A DNA stretch of 64,000 nt from positions 2,841,501 through 2,905,500 of the forward strand of contig NZ_CP110678.1 in the NCBI RefSeq assembly GCF_026167545.1, written 5' to 3'. The DNA is from Sphingomonas sp. S1-29 (GTDB lineage: Bacteria; Pseudomonadota; Alphaproteobacteria; Sphingomonadales; Sphingomonadaceae). Below are positions 43,797-52,653 of this stretch, piece after piece (position 1 is the first letter of the stretch; every line of letters starts with the position of its first letter). The notes under the pieces were generated by a model, which saw only the letters and a list, made by a program, of their open reading frames with translations, made no database searches and was not told the origin of the DNA. The translations under genes were made by a program, and so were the position numbers.

Positions 43797-45245
43797 ATGG
43801 CCACCGGCTCGACGCTGAAGTTCGTCGGCATCGACCAGGCCTATCCGGCCAAGCGCGATGCCGATGCACGCAACAAGGACTTTCAGGAGATCGCCGATCG
43901 GTTCGCGGTCCCCAAGGCCGAGGAACAGGCGGGGCGCTGCTCGCAATGCGGCGTGCCCTATTGCTCGGTCCACTGCCCGCTCCACAACCACATCCCCGAC
44001 TGGCTTCGCCTGACCGCCGAGGGTCGGCTGCGCGAGGCGTATGAACTGTCGAACGCGACCTCGACGATGCCCGAGATCTGCGGCCGCATCTGCCCGCAGG
44101 ACCGGCTGTGCGAGGGCAATTGCGTCATCGAATTTTCAGGCCATGGCGCGGTCACGATCGGCTCGGTCGAGAAGTTCATCACCGACACCGCCTGGGAAGA
44201 AGGCTGGGTCGAGCCGCTGGTGCCGGGGCCGGCGCGTGGCCAGTCGGTCGGGGTGATCGGCGCGGGGCCGGCGGGGCTGTCGGCGGCCGAATATCTGCGC
44301 ACCTTCGGCTACGAGGTGCATGTCTATGACCGGCACGATCGCGCCGGCGGGCTGCTGACCTATGGCATCCCCGGCTTCAAGCTCGAAAAGCCCGTCGTCA
44401 TGCGCCGCGTCGAGCGGCTCAAGGCGGGCGGCATCGTGTTCCACGAAGGCTTCGAGGTCGGCCGCGACGCGACGATGGACGAATTGCGCTCGCGCCACGA
44501 CGCGCTGCTGGTTGCGACCGGGGTGTACAAGGCGCGCGCGATCAAGGCACCGGGGATCGGCAGCGAAGGCGTCGTCGAGGCGCTCGACTATCTGATCGCC
44601 TCGAACCGCAAGAGCTTCGGCGACGCGGTGCCTGCCTGGGACGATGGCAGCCTGAACGCGCAGGGCAAGCATGTCGTCGTCATCGGCGGCGGCGATACCG
44701 CGATGGATTGCGTGCGCACCGCGATCCGCCAGGGCGCGGCATCGGTGAAGTGCCTGTATCGCCGCGACCGCGCCAACATGCCCGGCAGCCAGCGCGAAGT
44801 CGCCAATGCCGAGGAAGAAGGCGCCGAATTCGTCTGGCTCTCGGCCCCCGAAGCCTTCGAGGCCGCGGTCGAGGGCCGCGTCTCGGGTGTCCGCGCGACG
44901 CGGATGCGGCTGGGCGCGCCCGATGCCTCGGGCCGGCGGACCCCCGAGCCCGATCCGGGCAACGAGATGGTGCTCCAGGCCGATCTGGTGGTGAAGGCGC
45001 TGGGCTTCGATCCCGAGGACCTGCCCGCGATGTTCGGCGCGCCCGAATTGGGCGTCAATCGCTGGGGCACGATCCGCGTCGACAACAAGACGATGATGAC
45101 CAGCCTCGAGGGCGTGTTCGCAGCGGGCGACATCGTGCGCGGCGCGAGCCTGGTGGTGTGGGCGATCCGCGACGGCCGCGACGTGAGCGACCGGATGCAT
45201 GCCTGGCTCAAGGCAAAGGCGGCGCGCGAGCGGGTGGCGGCGTGA
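43797..45245 (+). CDS. gltD: Glutamate synthase (NADPH) small subunit
   Basis: The 482-residue flavoprotein supplies electrons from NADPH to GltB. The N-terminal domain has the cysteines for two 4Fe-4S clusters (GRCSQCGVPYC...HCPLHNHIPDW and ICGRICPQDRLCEGNC). FAD binding follows at VGVIGAGPAGLSAAEYL and NADPH binding at HVVVIGGGDTAMDCVRTA, ending in GVFAAGDIVRGASLVVWAI. Its stop overlaps the GTG of a nucleotidyltransferase gene, so a toxin-antitoxin pair separates it from gltB, its obligate partner. The usual gltB-gltD order is reversed here. Confidence 0.96.
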   Translation: MATGSTLKFVGIDQAYPAKRDADARNKDFQEIADRFAVPKAEEQAGRCSQCGVPYCSVHCPLHNHIPDWLRLTAEGRLREAYELSNATSTMPEICGRICPQDRLCEGNCVIEFSGHGAVTIGSVEKFITDTAWEEGWVEPLVPGPARGQSVGVIGAGPAGLSAAEYLRTFGYEVHVYDRHDRAGGLLTYGIPGFKLEKPVVMRRVERLKAGGIVFHEGFEVGRDATMDELRSRHDALLVATGVYKARAIKAPGIGSEGVVEALDYLIASNRKSFGDAVPAWDDGSLNAQGKHVVVIGGGDTAMDCVRTAIRQGAASVKCLYRRDRANMPGSQREVANAEEEGAEFVWLSAPEAFEAAVEGRVSGVRATRMRLGAPDASGRRTPEPDPGNEMVLQADLVVKALGFDPEDLPAMFGAPELGVNRWGTIRVDNKTMMTSLEGVFAAGDIVRGASLVVWAIRDGRDVSDRMHAWLKAKAARERVAA

Positions 45246-45538
45246 GAATTGAGCCGGGCGAAGCAAAGGCGATTAAGGCCGCCGCCGCTTATGCGTTCGG
45301 CGCCGATGCGGTCGTGCGGCTGTTCGGCAGCCGTGTCGATGATGCTCGCAAGGGGGGTGATATCGACCTCCATGTCGAAGTCGCGCCCGAGATCGATGAG
45401 TGGAACGCCCGTTTGCGGTTCGAGGATAATTTGTTCGCCCGGATCGATGAACAGCGCGTCGATGTCACGGTTCACAAGCGCGGCAACCCGCTGCGGGGCA
45501 TCGATCTGGTCGCACGTCGTGACGGGATCGCGCTGTGA
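45242..45538 (+). CDS. mntA: MntA-like nucleotidyltransferase antitoxin
   Basis: The 98-residue protein starts at a GTG overlapping the gltD stop (GTGA). It is a minimal nucleotidyltransferase with FGSRVDDARKGGDIDLHVE: G29-S30 and the metal-binding D40-x-D42, spaced GSx9DxD, one residue shorter than the usual GSx10DxD. In HepT/MntA modules this enzyme AMPylates a tyrosine of the HEPN toxin and so neutralises it. The toxin-like gene follows with another four-base overlap. It has been captured inside the gltD-gltB transcription unit. Confidence 0.85.
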   Translation: MRIEPGEAKAIKAAAAYAFGADAVVRLFGSRVDDARKGGDIDLHVEVAPEIDEWNARLRFEDNLFARIDEQRVDVTVHKRGNPLRGIDLVARRDGIAL

Positions 45539-46026
45539 ACCGCGAGGGCGAAGCGCTGATCCTGCGCGAGCATCTGGAGACGGTCGACCATTTGGTGGGC
45601 AGCCTGGACCGGGTGCAGGGGCGCATCGCCTCGCTGGTGCCGTTTACCCCCGAGCGGACAAGAGCGCTTGCCGGCGACGATCACATCTATGTGCTGGCGT
45701 TCCTGAAGACCTTTGAACAGTTGGAAGAGGCGCTGGGTCGGACCCTGAAGACGGTCGTGATGCTGATGCACTTGGGTGAGGTGCTGCGCTTGACGCCGCG
45801 CGACGTGGCGTTTCGGGCAGCGTCGCTTGGGATCATTCCCGACGCAAAAGCATGGGCTGATGCGGTACGGGTTCGCAACGCGCTGGCGCATGAATATCCG
45901 CTCGATCCGGCAAAGCAGGCGGGCCAGGTCAATGCCGCCTGGCACATGCGCGAAACCCTGATCGAAACCGGTCGATCGATCCACGACTTTGTCGAGCGCG
46001 AACGGCTCTTGCACGGCGATCTCTAG
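45535..46026 (+). CDS. hepT: HepT-like HEPN-domain toxin
   Basis: The 163-residue helical protein starts with GTG overlapping the MntA-like stop. It carries the full HepT motif Rx4HxY: R114-NALA-H119-E-Y121. R and H form the RNase centre of HEPN toxins and Y121 is the residue expected to be AMPylated by the antitoxin. Known HepT toxins cleave RNA, some at the 3' end of tRNA. It ends 37 bases before the gltB start. It could also be read as an uncharacterised DUF86-type protein, but paired with the nucleotidyltransferase the toxin assignment is strong. Confidence 0.87.
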   Translation: MNREGEALILREHLETVDHLVGSLDRVQGRIASLVPFTPERTRALAGDDHIYVLAFLKTFEQLEEALGRTLKTVVMLMHLGEVLRLTPRDVAFRAASLGIIPDAKAWADAVRVRNALAHEYPLDPAKQAGQVNAAWHMRETLIETGRSIHDFVERERLLHGDL

Positions 46027-46063
46027 CACTCGGTTCGCGACTGCGACCGCCAAGGACATGCGA

Positions 46064-49000
46064 ATGATGACCAACGAAACCGAACGCCTCCGCCTGGCCG
46101 AACACGGTATGTATCGCCCCGAATATGAAGGCGATGCCTGCGGCGTCGGGCTCGTCGCCGCCACCGATGGCAAGCCATCGCGCCGCGTCGTCCAGTCGGC
46201 GATCGATGCGCTGAAAGCGGTGTGGCATCGCGGCGCGGTCGATGCCGATGGCATGACCGGCGATGGCGCGGGCGTGCATGTCGATCTGCCGCTGCGCTTC
46301 TTCGACGACGCCGTCGTCGCCTCGGGGCACAAGGTGCGGCCCAACCGGCTGGCGGTGGGCATGATCTTCCTGCCGCGCACCGATCTCGGTGCGCAGGAAA
46401 CCTGCCGCACGATCGTCGAGAGCGTCATCATCGATGCCGGCTACACCATCTATGGCTGGCGGCAGGTGCCCGTCGATGTGTCGGTGATCGGCATGAAGGC
46501 GCAGGCGACCCGGCCCGAGATCGAGCAGATCATGATCGCCGGCCCGATGCCCGACGAGGCTGACGCCGCCGAGTTTGAGAAGAACCTGTACCTGGTCCGC
46601 CGGCGGATCGAGCGGCAGGTGATCGCCGCGCAGATCAGCGGCTTCTACATCTGCTCGCTCAGCTGCCGCTCGATCATCTACAAGGGGCTGTTCCTCGCCG
46701 AGAGCCTGTCGCTCTTCTACCCCGACCTGCTCGACGAGCGCTTCGAGAGCCGGGTCGCAATCTTCCATCAGCGTTATTCGACCAACACCTTCCCGCAATG
46801 GTGGCTGGCGCAGCCCTTCCGCTGCCTGGCGCACAATGGCGAGATCAACACGATCCGCGGCAACAAGAACTGGATGCTCAGCCACGAGATCAAGATGGCG
46901 AGCATCGCGTTCGGCGAGCATTCGGAAGACATCAAGCCGGTGATCCCGGCGGGCGCGTCGGACACGGCCGCGCTCGACGCGACGTTCGAGGCGATCTGCC
47001 GCTCGGGCCGCGACGCGCCCACCGCCAAGCTGATGCTGGTGCCCGAGGCCTGGCAGGGCCGCAGCGACCTGCCAACCGCGCATGCCGATATGTATTCGTA
47101 TCTCGCGAGCGTGATGGAGCCGTGGGACGGCCCCGCTGCGCTGGCGATGACCGATGGACGCTGGGCGGTGGCGGGGCTCGACCGGAACGCACTGCGCCCG
47201 CTGCGCTACACGCGCACGTCGGACGGGTTGCTGATCGTCGGATCGGAGACGGGCATGGTGCCGGTGCCCGAATCCTCGGTGCTCGAAAAGGGCCGGCTTG
47301 GGCCGGGCGAGATGATCGCGGTCGACCTCGACGCCGGCGTGCTGTTCCACGATCGCGAGATCAAGGACCGGATCGCCGCCGAGCATGACTATGCCGAGAT
47401 GATCGGCGGCTATCTCTCGATCGAAGACCTGCCCGACGTTCCGGCCAGCACCTGCCGCTACGATCGCGCCGAACTGGCGCGGCGGCAGGTGGCGGCGGGC
47501 CAGACGCTCGAGGACATGGAGCTCATCCTCGCGCCGATGGTCGAGATGAGCAAGGAAGCGATCGGCTCGATGGGCGACGATACCCCGCTCGCGGTGATCA
47601 GCGACAAGCCGCGTCTGATCAGCCATTTCTTCCGCCAGAATTTCAGCCAGGTCACCAACCCGCCGATCGACCCGTTGCGCGAACGCTATGTGATGTCGCT
47701 CAAGACGCGGTTCGGCAATCTCGCCAACATCCTCGATGTCGAGGCGGCGCGCGGGCGCGTGCTGGTGCTCGAATCGCCGGTGCTCACCTGCGCCGAATGG
47801 GATCGGCTGAAGGCGCATTTCGGCGGGCTGTCGGCGACGATCGACTGCACCTTCTCGCCCGCCAGCGGCCCCGATTCGCTGCGCACCGCGATCGCCAGCA
47901 TCCGTGCGCAGGCCGAACAGGCGGTGCGCGAGGGCAAGACCGAATTGTTCCTGACCGACGAGGCGGTGTGCGAGGATCGCGTGGCGATCCCCGGCGTGCT
48001 CGCGACCGCGGCGGTGCATACGCATCTCGTCCGGCGGGGCTTGCGCTCCTATGCCAGCGTCAACGTCCGCGTCTCCGAATGCCTCGACACGCATTATTAT
48101 GCGGTGCTGATCGGTGTCGGCGCGACGACGGTGAACGCCTATCTCACCGAAGCCGCGATCGCCGACCGCCAGGCACGCGGGCTGTTCGGCGACCTGTCGC
48201 TCGACCAGTGCCTCGCGCGGCATCGCACCGCGATCGACGAGGGGCTGCTCAAGATCATGTCGAAGATGGGGATCGCGGTGATCTCCAGCTATCGCGGCGG
48301 CTATAATTTCGAAGCGGTGGGCTTGAGCCGCGCGCTGGTCGCCGATCTGTTCCCCGGCATGCCCGCCAAGATCTCGGGCGAGGGCTATGCCTCGCTCTAC
48401 GTCAACGCGACCGAGCGGCACGAAGCGGCGTTCGATCGCGCGGTGACGACGCTGCCGATCGGCGGCTTCTATCGCCAGCGCCATTCGGGCGAGACGCATG
48501 CCTATTCGGCGCAGCTGATGCACCTGCTGCAGACCGCGGTCGGCAACGACAGCTTCTCGACCTATATGCAGTTCTCGCGCGGGGTGCGCGATTTGCCGCC
48601 GGTGTATCTGCGCGACCTGCTCGAGTTCAACTTCCCGCGCGAGGGAATCGCGATCGAGCAGGTCGAGGCGATCACCGAGATCCGCAAGCGCTTCGTCACG
48701 CCGGGCATGTCGTTGGGCGCGCTCAGCCCCGAGGCGCACGAGACGCTGGCGATCGCGATGAACCGCATCGGTGCCAAGGCGGTGTCGGGCGAGGGCGGCG
48801 AGGACAAGCTGCGCTACACCCCCTATGCCAATGGCGACAACGCCAATTCGGGGGTCAAGCAGATCGCCAGCGGGCGCTTCGGCGTGACCGCCGAATATCT
48901 CAACGCCTGCGACGAGATCGAGATCAAGGTGGCGCAGGGTGCCAAGCCCGGCGAGGGCGGGCAATTGCCCGGCTTCAAGGTGACCGAGTTCATCGCCAAG

Positions 49001-50587
49001 CTTCGCCACGCGACGCCGGGGGTGACGCTGATCAGCCCGCCGCCGCACCACGACATTTATTCGATCGAGGATCTCGCGCAGCTCATTTACGACCTCAAGC
49101 AGATCAATCCGCGCGCGCGGGTGTGCGTGAAGCTGGTGTCGTCGGCGGGCATCGGCACCGTCGCGGCGGGCGTGGCCAAGGCGCATGCCGACGTCATCCT
49201 GATCGCCGGCCATGTCGGTGGCACCGGCGCGTCCCCGCAGACCAGCATCAAATATGCCGGCACGCCGTGGGAAATGGGCTTGAGCGAGGTCAACCAGACG
49301 CTGACGCTGAACAATCTGCGCGGGCGGGTGACGCTACGCACCGATGGCGGCCTGAAGACCGGGCGCGACATCGTGATCGCGGCGATCCTGGGCGCCGAGG
49401 AATTCGGCATCGGTACATTGAGCCTGGTAGCTATGGGCTGCATCATGGTGCGCCAGTGCCATTCGAACACCTGCCCGGTTGGCGTGTGCACGCAGGATGA
49501 GAAGATGCGCGCCAAGTTCACCGGCACGCCCGAAAAGGTCATCAACCTGATGACCTTTATTGCCGAGGAAGTGCGCGAAATCCTCGCGCGGCTGGGGGTC
49601 AAGACGCTCAACGATCTGGTCGGGCGCACCGAATTCCTGCGCCAGGTGAGCCGCGGGGCCGAGCATCTCGACGATCTCGACCTCAACCCGATCCTCGCCA
49701 AGGTCGACGCTACCGATGCGGAGCGGCGCTTCAGCCTCAGCACCTTCCGCAACGCGGTGCCCGACAGCCTTGATGCGCAGATGATCAAGGATGCGGCCGC
49801 AGTCTTCTCGCGCGGGGAGAAGATGCAGTTGACCTATTCGGTGCGCAACACGCACCGCGCGGTCGGCACCCGGCTGTCGAGCGAGATCACCCGCACCTTC
49901 GGCATGTCGAAGCTGGCCGATGGGCATGTCCATGTCCGGCTGCGCGGCAGCGCGGGCCAGTCGCTGGGCGCGTTCCTGTGCAAGGGCGTGACGCTCGAAG
50001 TGTTCGGCGACGCCAACGACTATGTCGGCAAGGGGCTGTCGGGCGGGCGCATCGTGGTGCGACCGATGGTGTCGTCGCCGCTTGCATCCCAAGACAACAC
50101 GATCCTCGGAAATACCGTGCTGTACGGCGCGACCAGCGGGCGGTTGCTGGCGGCGGGGCAGGCGGGCGAGCGGTTCGCGGTGCGCAATTCGGGGGCCGAA
50201 GTGGTAGTCGAAGGATGCGGCGCGAATGGCTGTGAATATATGACCGGCGGCATCGCCGTGGTGCTCGGCAAGGTCGGCCATAATTTCGGGGCGGGCATGA
50301 CCGGGGGAATGGCGTTCATCTACGACCCCGACGCCAGCTTCGCCGCGCGCGCGAACCCCGAGAGTATCGTGTGGAATCGCCTGTCATCGGCGCATTGGGA
50401 GGGCGTGCTGCGCGACCTGATCGCCGCGCATCACGATGCGACCGACAGCAAATGGTCGGGCGGGCTGCTCGACGATTGGGACCGGGTGCGCGGGCATTTC
50501 TGGCAAGTGGTGCCCAAGGAAATGCTCGAGCGGCTCGCAGTGCCGATCGACGACCGCAGCGCCCCCGAACTGGTGGCGGCGGAGTAG
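46064..50587 (+). CDS. gltB: Glutamate synthase (NADPH) large subunit
   Basis: The 1507-residue enzyme makes glutamate from glutamine and 2-oxoglutarate. A short propeptide ends before C26 (DACGVGLVA), the nucleophile of the class II glutamine amidotransferase domain (RYSTNTFPQWWLAQPFRCLAHNGEINT). Central and FMN domains follow (SGEGGEDKLRY, KPGEGGQLPG, GHVGGTGASPQTS). The 3Fe-4S cysteines lie in CIMVRQCHSNTCPVGVC, and the C-terminal beta-helix contains GGIAVVLGKVGHNFGAGMTGG. The start 46064 is favoured over the ATG at 46058 because AAGGA lies seven bases before it. It is the last gene of gltD-mntA-hepT-gltB. Confidence 0.96.
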   Translation: MMTNETERLRLAEHGMYRPEYEGDACGVGLVAATDGKPSRRVVQSAIDALKAVWHRGAVDADGMTGDGAGVHVDLPLRFFDDAVVASGHKVRPNRLAVGMIFLPRTDLGAQETCRTIVESVIIDAGYTIYGWRQVPVDVSVIGMKAQATRPEIEQIMIAGPMPDEADAAEFEKNLYLVRRRIERQVIAAQISGFYICSLSCRSIIYKGLFLAESLSLFYPDLLDERFESRVAIFHQRYSTNTFPQWWLAQPFRCLAHNGEINTIRGNKNWMLSHEIKMASIAFGEHSEDIKPVIPAGASDTAALDATFEAICRSGRDAPTAKLMLVPEAWQGRSDLPTAHADMYSYLASVMEPWDGPAALAMTDGRWAVAGLDRNALRPLRYTRTSDGLLIVGSETGMVPVPESSVLEKGRLGPGEMIAVDLDAGVLFHDREIKDRIAAEHDYAEMIGGYLSIEDLPDVPASTCRYDRAELARRQVAAGQTLEDMELILAPMVEMSKEAIGSMGDDTPLAVISDKPRLISHFFRQNFSQVTNPPIDPLRERYVMSLKTRFGNLANILDVEAARGRVLVLESPVLTCAEWDRLKAHFGGLSATIDCTFSPASGPDSLRTAIASIRAQAEQAVREGKTELFLTDEAVCEDRVAIPGVLATAAVHTHLVRRGLRSYASVNVRVSECLDTHYYAVLIGVGATTVNAYLTEAAIADRQARGLFGDLSLDQCLARHRTAIDEGLLKIMSKMGIAVISSYRGGYNFEAVGLSRALVADLFPGMPAKISGEGYASLYVNATERHEAAFDRAVTTLPIGGFYRQRHSGETHAYSAQLMHLLQTAVGNDSFSTYMQFSRGVRDLPPVYLRDLLEFNFPREGIAIEQVEAITEIRKRFVTPGMSLGALSPEAHETLAIAMNRIGAKAVSGEGGEDKLRYTPYANGDNANSGVKQIASGRFGVTAEYLNACDEIEIKVAQGAKPGEGGQLPGFKVTEFIAKLRHATPGVTLISPPPHHDIYSIEDLAQLIYDLKQINPRARVCVKLVSSAGIGTVAAGVAKAHADVILIAGHVGGTGASPQTSIKYAGTPWEMGLSEVNQTLTLNNLRGRVTLRTDGGLKTGRDIVIAAILGAEEFGIGTLSLVAMGCIMVRQCHSNTCPVGVCTQDEKMRAKFTGTPEKVINLMTFIAEEVREILARLGVKTLNDLVGRTEFLRQVSRGAEHLDDLDLNPILAKVDATDAERRFSLSTFRNAVPDSLDAQMIKDAAAVFSRGEKMQLTYSVRNTHRAVGTRLSSEITRTFGMSKLADGHVHVRLRGSAGQSLGAFLCKGVTLEVFGDANDYVGKGLSGGRIVVRPMVSSPLASQDNTILGNTVLYGATSGRLLAAGQAGERFAVRNSGAEVVVEGCGANGCEYMTGGIAVVLGKVGHNFGAGMTGGMAFIYDPDASFAARANPESIVWNRLSSAHWEGVLRDLIAAHHDATDSKWSGGLLDDWDRVRGHFWQVVPKEMLERLAVPIDDRSAPELVAAE

Positions 50588-50588
50588 T

Positions 50589-50981
50589 TCAGGCTACTCG
50601 GGCAATGTCGGTCAGACCGAAGTCGTTCCCTTTGAAAAGCAGGGGGCAATCCGCGATTTTCGCAATGGCATAGGATAGGCAGTCACCCATATTCAGCGAC
50701 GCAGGGTGCCTGCCTTTGCCGTATCGGTCGAACGCATCGAGCGCCACAAGATGATGCTCAGCCGTGAAGGCGATGGTTTCGATCGGTGCCGCAAGCGCCA
50801 GCGCATCTACTGCCGCCCTAACCGGTTCGGGAAACTTGCCCAGCGTCACCATGCGCAACTCGAATAAAGTCGGCGCACCGATAAATACCCGCCTATGCGC
50901 CTGTATGAGCGCGCCAAAGGTCTCGGCTTCCGGCTCGCGTAGAACAATGGCGAGGATCGCGGACGTATCGATCGCGATCAC
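50589..50981 (-). CDS. vapC: VapC-type PIN-domain toxin
   Basis: The 130-residue PIN ribonuclease has the four acidic catalytic residues in place: D5 (AIDTSAIL), E41 (LFELRM), D100 (MGDCLSYA) and D120 (KGNDFGLTD). Its stop lies one base from the gltB stop in the convergent direction. It overlaps the antitoxin gene by four bases, with vapB first, as is usual. Such toxins cleave tRNA or rRNA when the antitoxin is lost. Confidence 0.92.
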   Translation of the reverse strand: MIAIDTSAILAIVLREPEAETFGALIQAHRRVFIGAPTLFELRMVTLGKFPEPVRAAVDALALAAPIETIAFTAEHHLVALDAFDRYGKGRHPASLNMGDCLSYAIAKIADCPLLFKGNDFGLTDIARVA

Positions 50982-51232
50982 CCGGGCAAGCCGTGCTCAT
51001 CGTAGCCGATGATCTCGTCAGCGCTCCGACCATCCAAAATCGGGTGTGCGGCGACGAGGTCTTGAACTTTCCGCATTCGCTCAACGAAGCTTTCCTCATC
51101 GGGCAACGCGTTCTCGCGACGCAATGCGTCGGTCACGGCAACGCGGATAGCGCTTGTGTAGGTGAGCCCCTTCAGCTTTGCGTAGTGCCGAACCATGCGA
51201 TCGGTGGCTTCGTCCTTGATGCTGAGGGCCAC
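50978..51232 (-). CDS. vapB: VapB-type antitoxin
   Basis: The 84-residue protein begins at GTG 51232 (VALSIKDEATDRMVRHYAKLKG), with GAAGGA six bases upstream. This is the start of the VapB/Rv0623-like family, whose N-terminal ribbon-helix-helix type region binds DNA. The C-terminal part (ERMRKVQDLVAAHPILDGRSADEIIGYDEHGLP) would wrap around the toxin. It overlaps vapC by four bases and probably autoregulates the pair from a promoter in the 96 bases before the GST gene. Confidence 0.88.
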   Translation of the reverse strand: MALSIKDEATDRMVRHYAKLKGLTYTSAIRVAVTDALRRENALPDEESFVERMRKVQDLVAAHPILDGRSADEIIGYDEHGLPG

Positions 51233-51328
51233 GATCGTTCCTTCTAGATTTTCTGCCACCAATATAGATTGCCGTCGTCGTGGAAACAATCTTCCCCCCG
51301 TCGTGCGGCAAGCCTAACACTGCCGCGC

Positions 51329-52003
51329 ATGTGGCAACTCTACCAATTCCCCTTGTGTCCCTTTTCGCGCAAGGTGCGCCTCCTGCTCGCTGAGAAGGGC
51401 GTGGGCTATGATCCGGTGCGCGAATCGCCCTGGCTGCGGCGCGACGAGTTTCTCGACATGAACCCCGCCGGGCAGACCCCGGTGATGGTGCATAGCGACC
51501 GCCCGGGCCGGCCGATGATCGATTCGATGGCGATCTGCGAATATTTCGAAGAGACCGTCGAAAAGGCCGCGATGATCAACGGCACCGCCGCCGACCGCGC
51601 CGAAATCCGCCGGCTGGTGACCTGGTTCGACACCCAATTTTATCGCGACATCACCGCGCCCCTGCTCAAGGAGCGGATGGAAAAGCGGCTGGTACTGCGC
51701 GAATCGCCCGATGCCGGGCGGCTGCGTGAGGCGATGAAGGCCGCGGTCTCGCACCTCGATTATATCGATTACCTGCTCGACCATCGCAAATGGATCGCCG
51801 GGTCGACGATCAGCCTCGCCGACCTCGCGGCGGCGGCGCAGATTTCGATCGCCGATTATCTGGGCGGGATCGACTGGAAGAGCCACGAACAGACCAAGCG
51901 CTGGTATGTCGGCATGAAGAGCCGCCCGAGCTTTCGCCCGCTGCTCGCCGAGCGGATGGAAGTCGTGAGCCCGCACGCCGATTACGAGAAACTCGACCTG
52001 TAA
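51329..52003 (+). CDS. Glutathione S-transferase family protein
   Basis: The 224-residue protein has an N-terminal thioredoxin-like domain (MWQLYQFPLCPFSRKVRLLLAEKG, with NPAGQTPVMVH and the glutathione-gamma-glutamyl contact DSMAICEYFEE) and a helical C-terminal domain (HRKWIAGSTISLADLAAAAQIS). The CPFS motif puts a cysteine where beta/omega-type GSTs have one. It is followed 14 bases later by a PEBP-like gene with which it is probably co-transcribed. The substrate is unknown. Confidence 0.9.
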   Translation: MWQLYQFPLCPFSRKVRLLLAEKGVGYDPVRESPWLRRDEFLDMNPAGQTPVMVHSDRPGRPMIDSMAICEYFEETVEKAAMINGTAADRAEIRRLVTWFDTQFYRDITAPLLKERMEKRLVLRESPDAGRLREAMKAAVSHLDYIDYLLDHRKWIAGSTISLADLAAAAQISIADYLGGIDWKSHEQTKRWYVGMKSRPSFRPLLAERMEVVSPHADYEKLDL

Positions 52004-52017
52004 GGAGGGAAAGGGCG

Positions 52018-52644
52018 ATGCTCGAACATGTTCCCCGCTGGCTCGGCAAGGCGCTGAGCGGCCTGCGCGCGGGCCAGGACAAGCTGGCGATCGCGCAATC
52101 CGAACTCGGCAGCTTCGAATCGATCCGGCTGGCGAGCCCCGCCTTCGCCAATGGCGCGCGGCTGCCCGAGCGCTTCACCGCCGATGGCGAGGGCGTGTCG
52201 CCGCCGCTCTTCTGGACCGACGTGCCCGAGGGCGCGGTGCGGCTGGCACTGCTGGTCGAGGATGCCGACGCGCCGACCCCGTCGCCGCTGGTGCATGCGG
52301 TGGTGTGGGATCTGCCCGTCGGCGATGGCGAGCTCAAGGAAGGCGCGATCGTCGCCGACAAGCGCCGCGACGCCGCCGACGGCAGCGATGTCGGGCGCAA
52401 CAGCTATTTCGCCGAAGGCTGGCTGCCGCCCGACCCGCCGACCGGGCATGGCGTCCACCATTATGCCTTCCAGCTCTTCGCGCTGGCGGAGGGGCCTGAC
52501 CTCAAGGAAAACCCCAATCGGGGGGCGATGCTCAAGGCGATGCGCGGCCGGGTGCTCGCGGCGGGGCTGCTGACCGGCACCTATTCGCGCGGTGAGGCCC
52601 AGCCCACCGGCTTGGTGGGCAAGGCCGTCCCCGCCGCCGCATGA
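52018..52644 (+). CDS. YbhB/YbcL (PEBP-like) family protein
   Basis: The 208-residue protein contains a phosphatidylethanolamine-binding-protein-like fold from about residue 35: GARLPERFTADGEGVSPPLFWTDVPEG, ALLVEDADAPTP, HAVVWDLP, and GHGVHHYAFQLFAL. About 30 extra residues precede the domain (MLEHVPRWLGKALSGL) and there is no signal peptide. Bacterial members are often annotated as Raf kinase inhibitor-like, but no function is established. A strong GGAGG lies upstream of ATG 52018. Confidence 0.9.
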   Translation: MLEHVPRWLGKALSGLRAGQDKLAIAQSELGSFESIRLASPAFANGARLPERFTADGEGVSPPLFWTDVPEGAVRLALLVEDADAPTPSPLVHAVVWDLPVGDGELKEGAIVADKRRDAADGSDVGRNSYFAEGWLPPDPPTGHGVHHYAFQLFALAEGPDLKENPNRGAMLKAMRGRVLAAGLLTGTYSRGEAQPTGLVGKAVPAAA

Positions 52645-52653
52645 GGGCGCGGC

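Noticed and set aside
45929-49213. A very long antisense open frame (over 1000 codons) opposite gltB
   Set aside because: High GC leaves few stops on the opposite strand; the protein is arginine/histidine-rich low-complexity sequence without any domain, while gltB is unmistakable.
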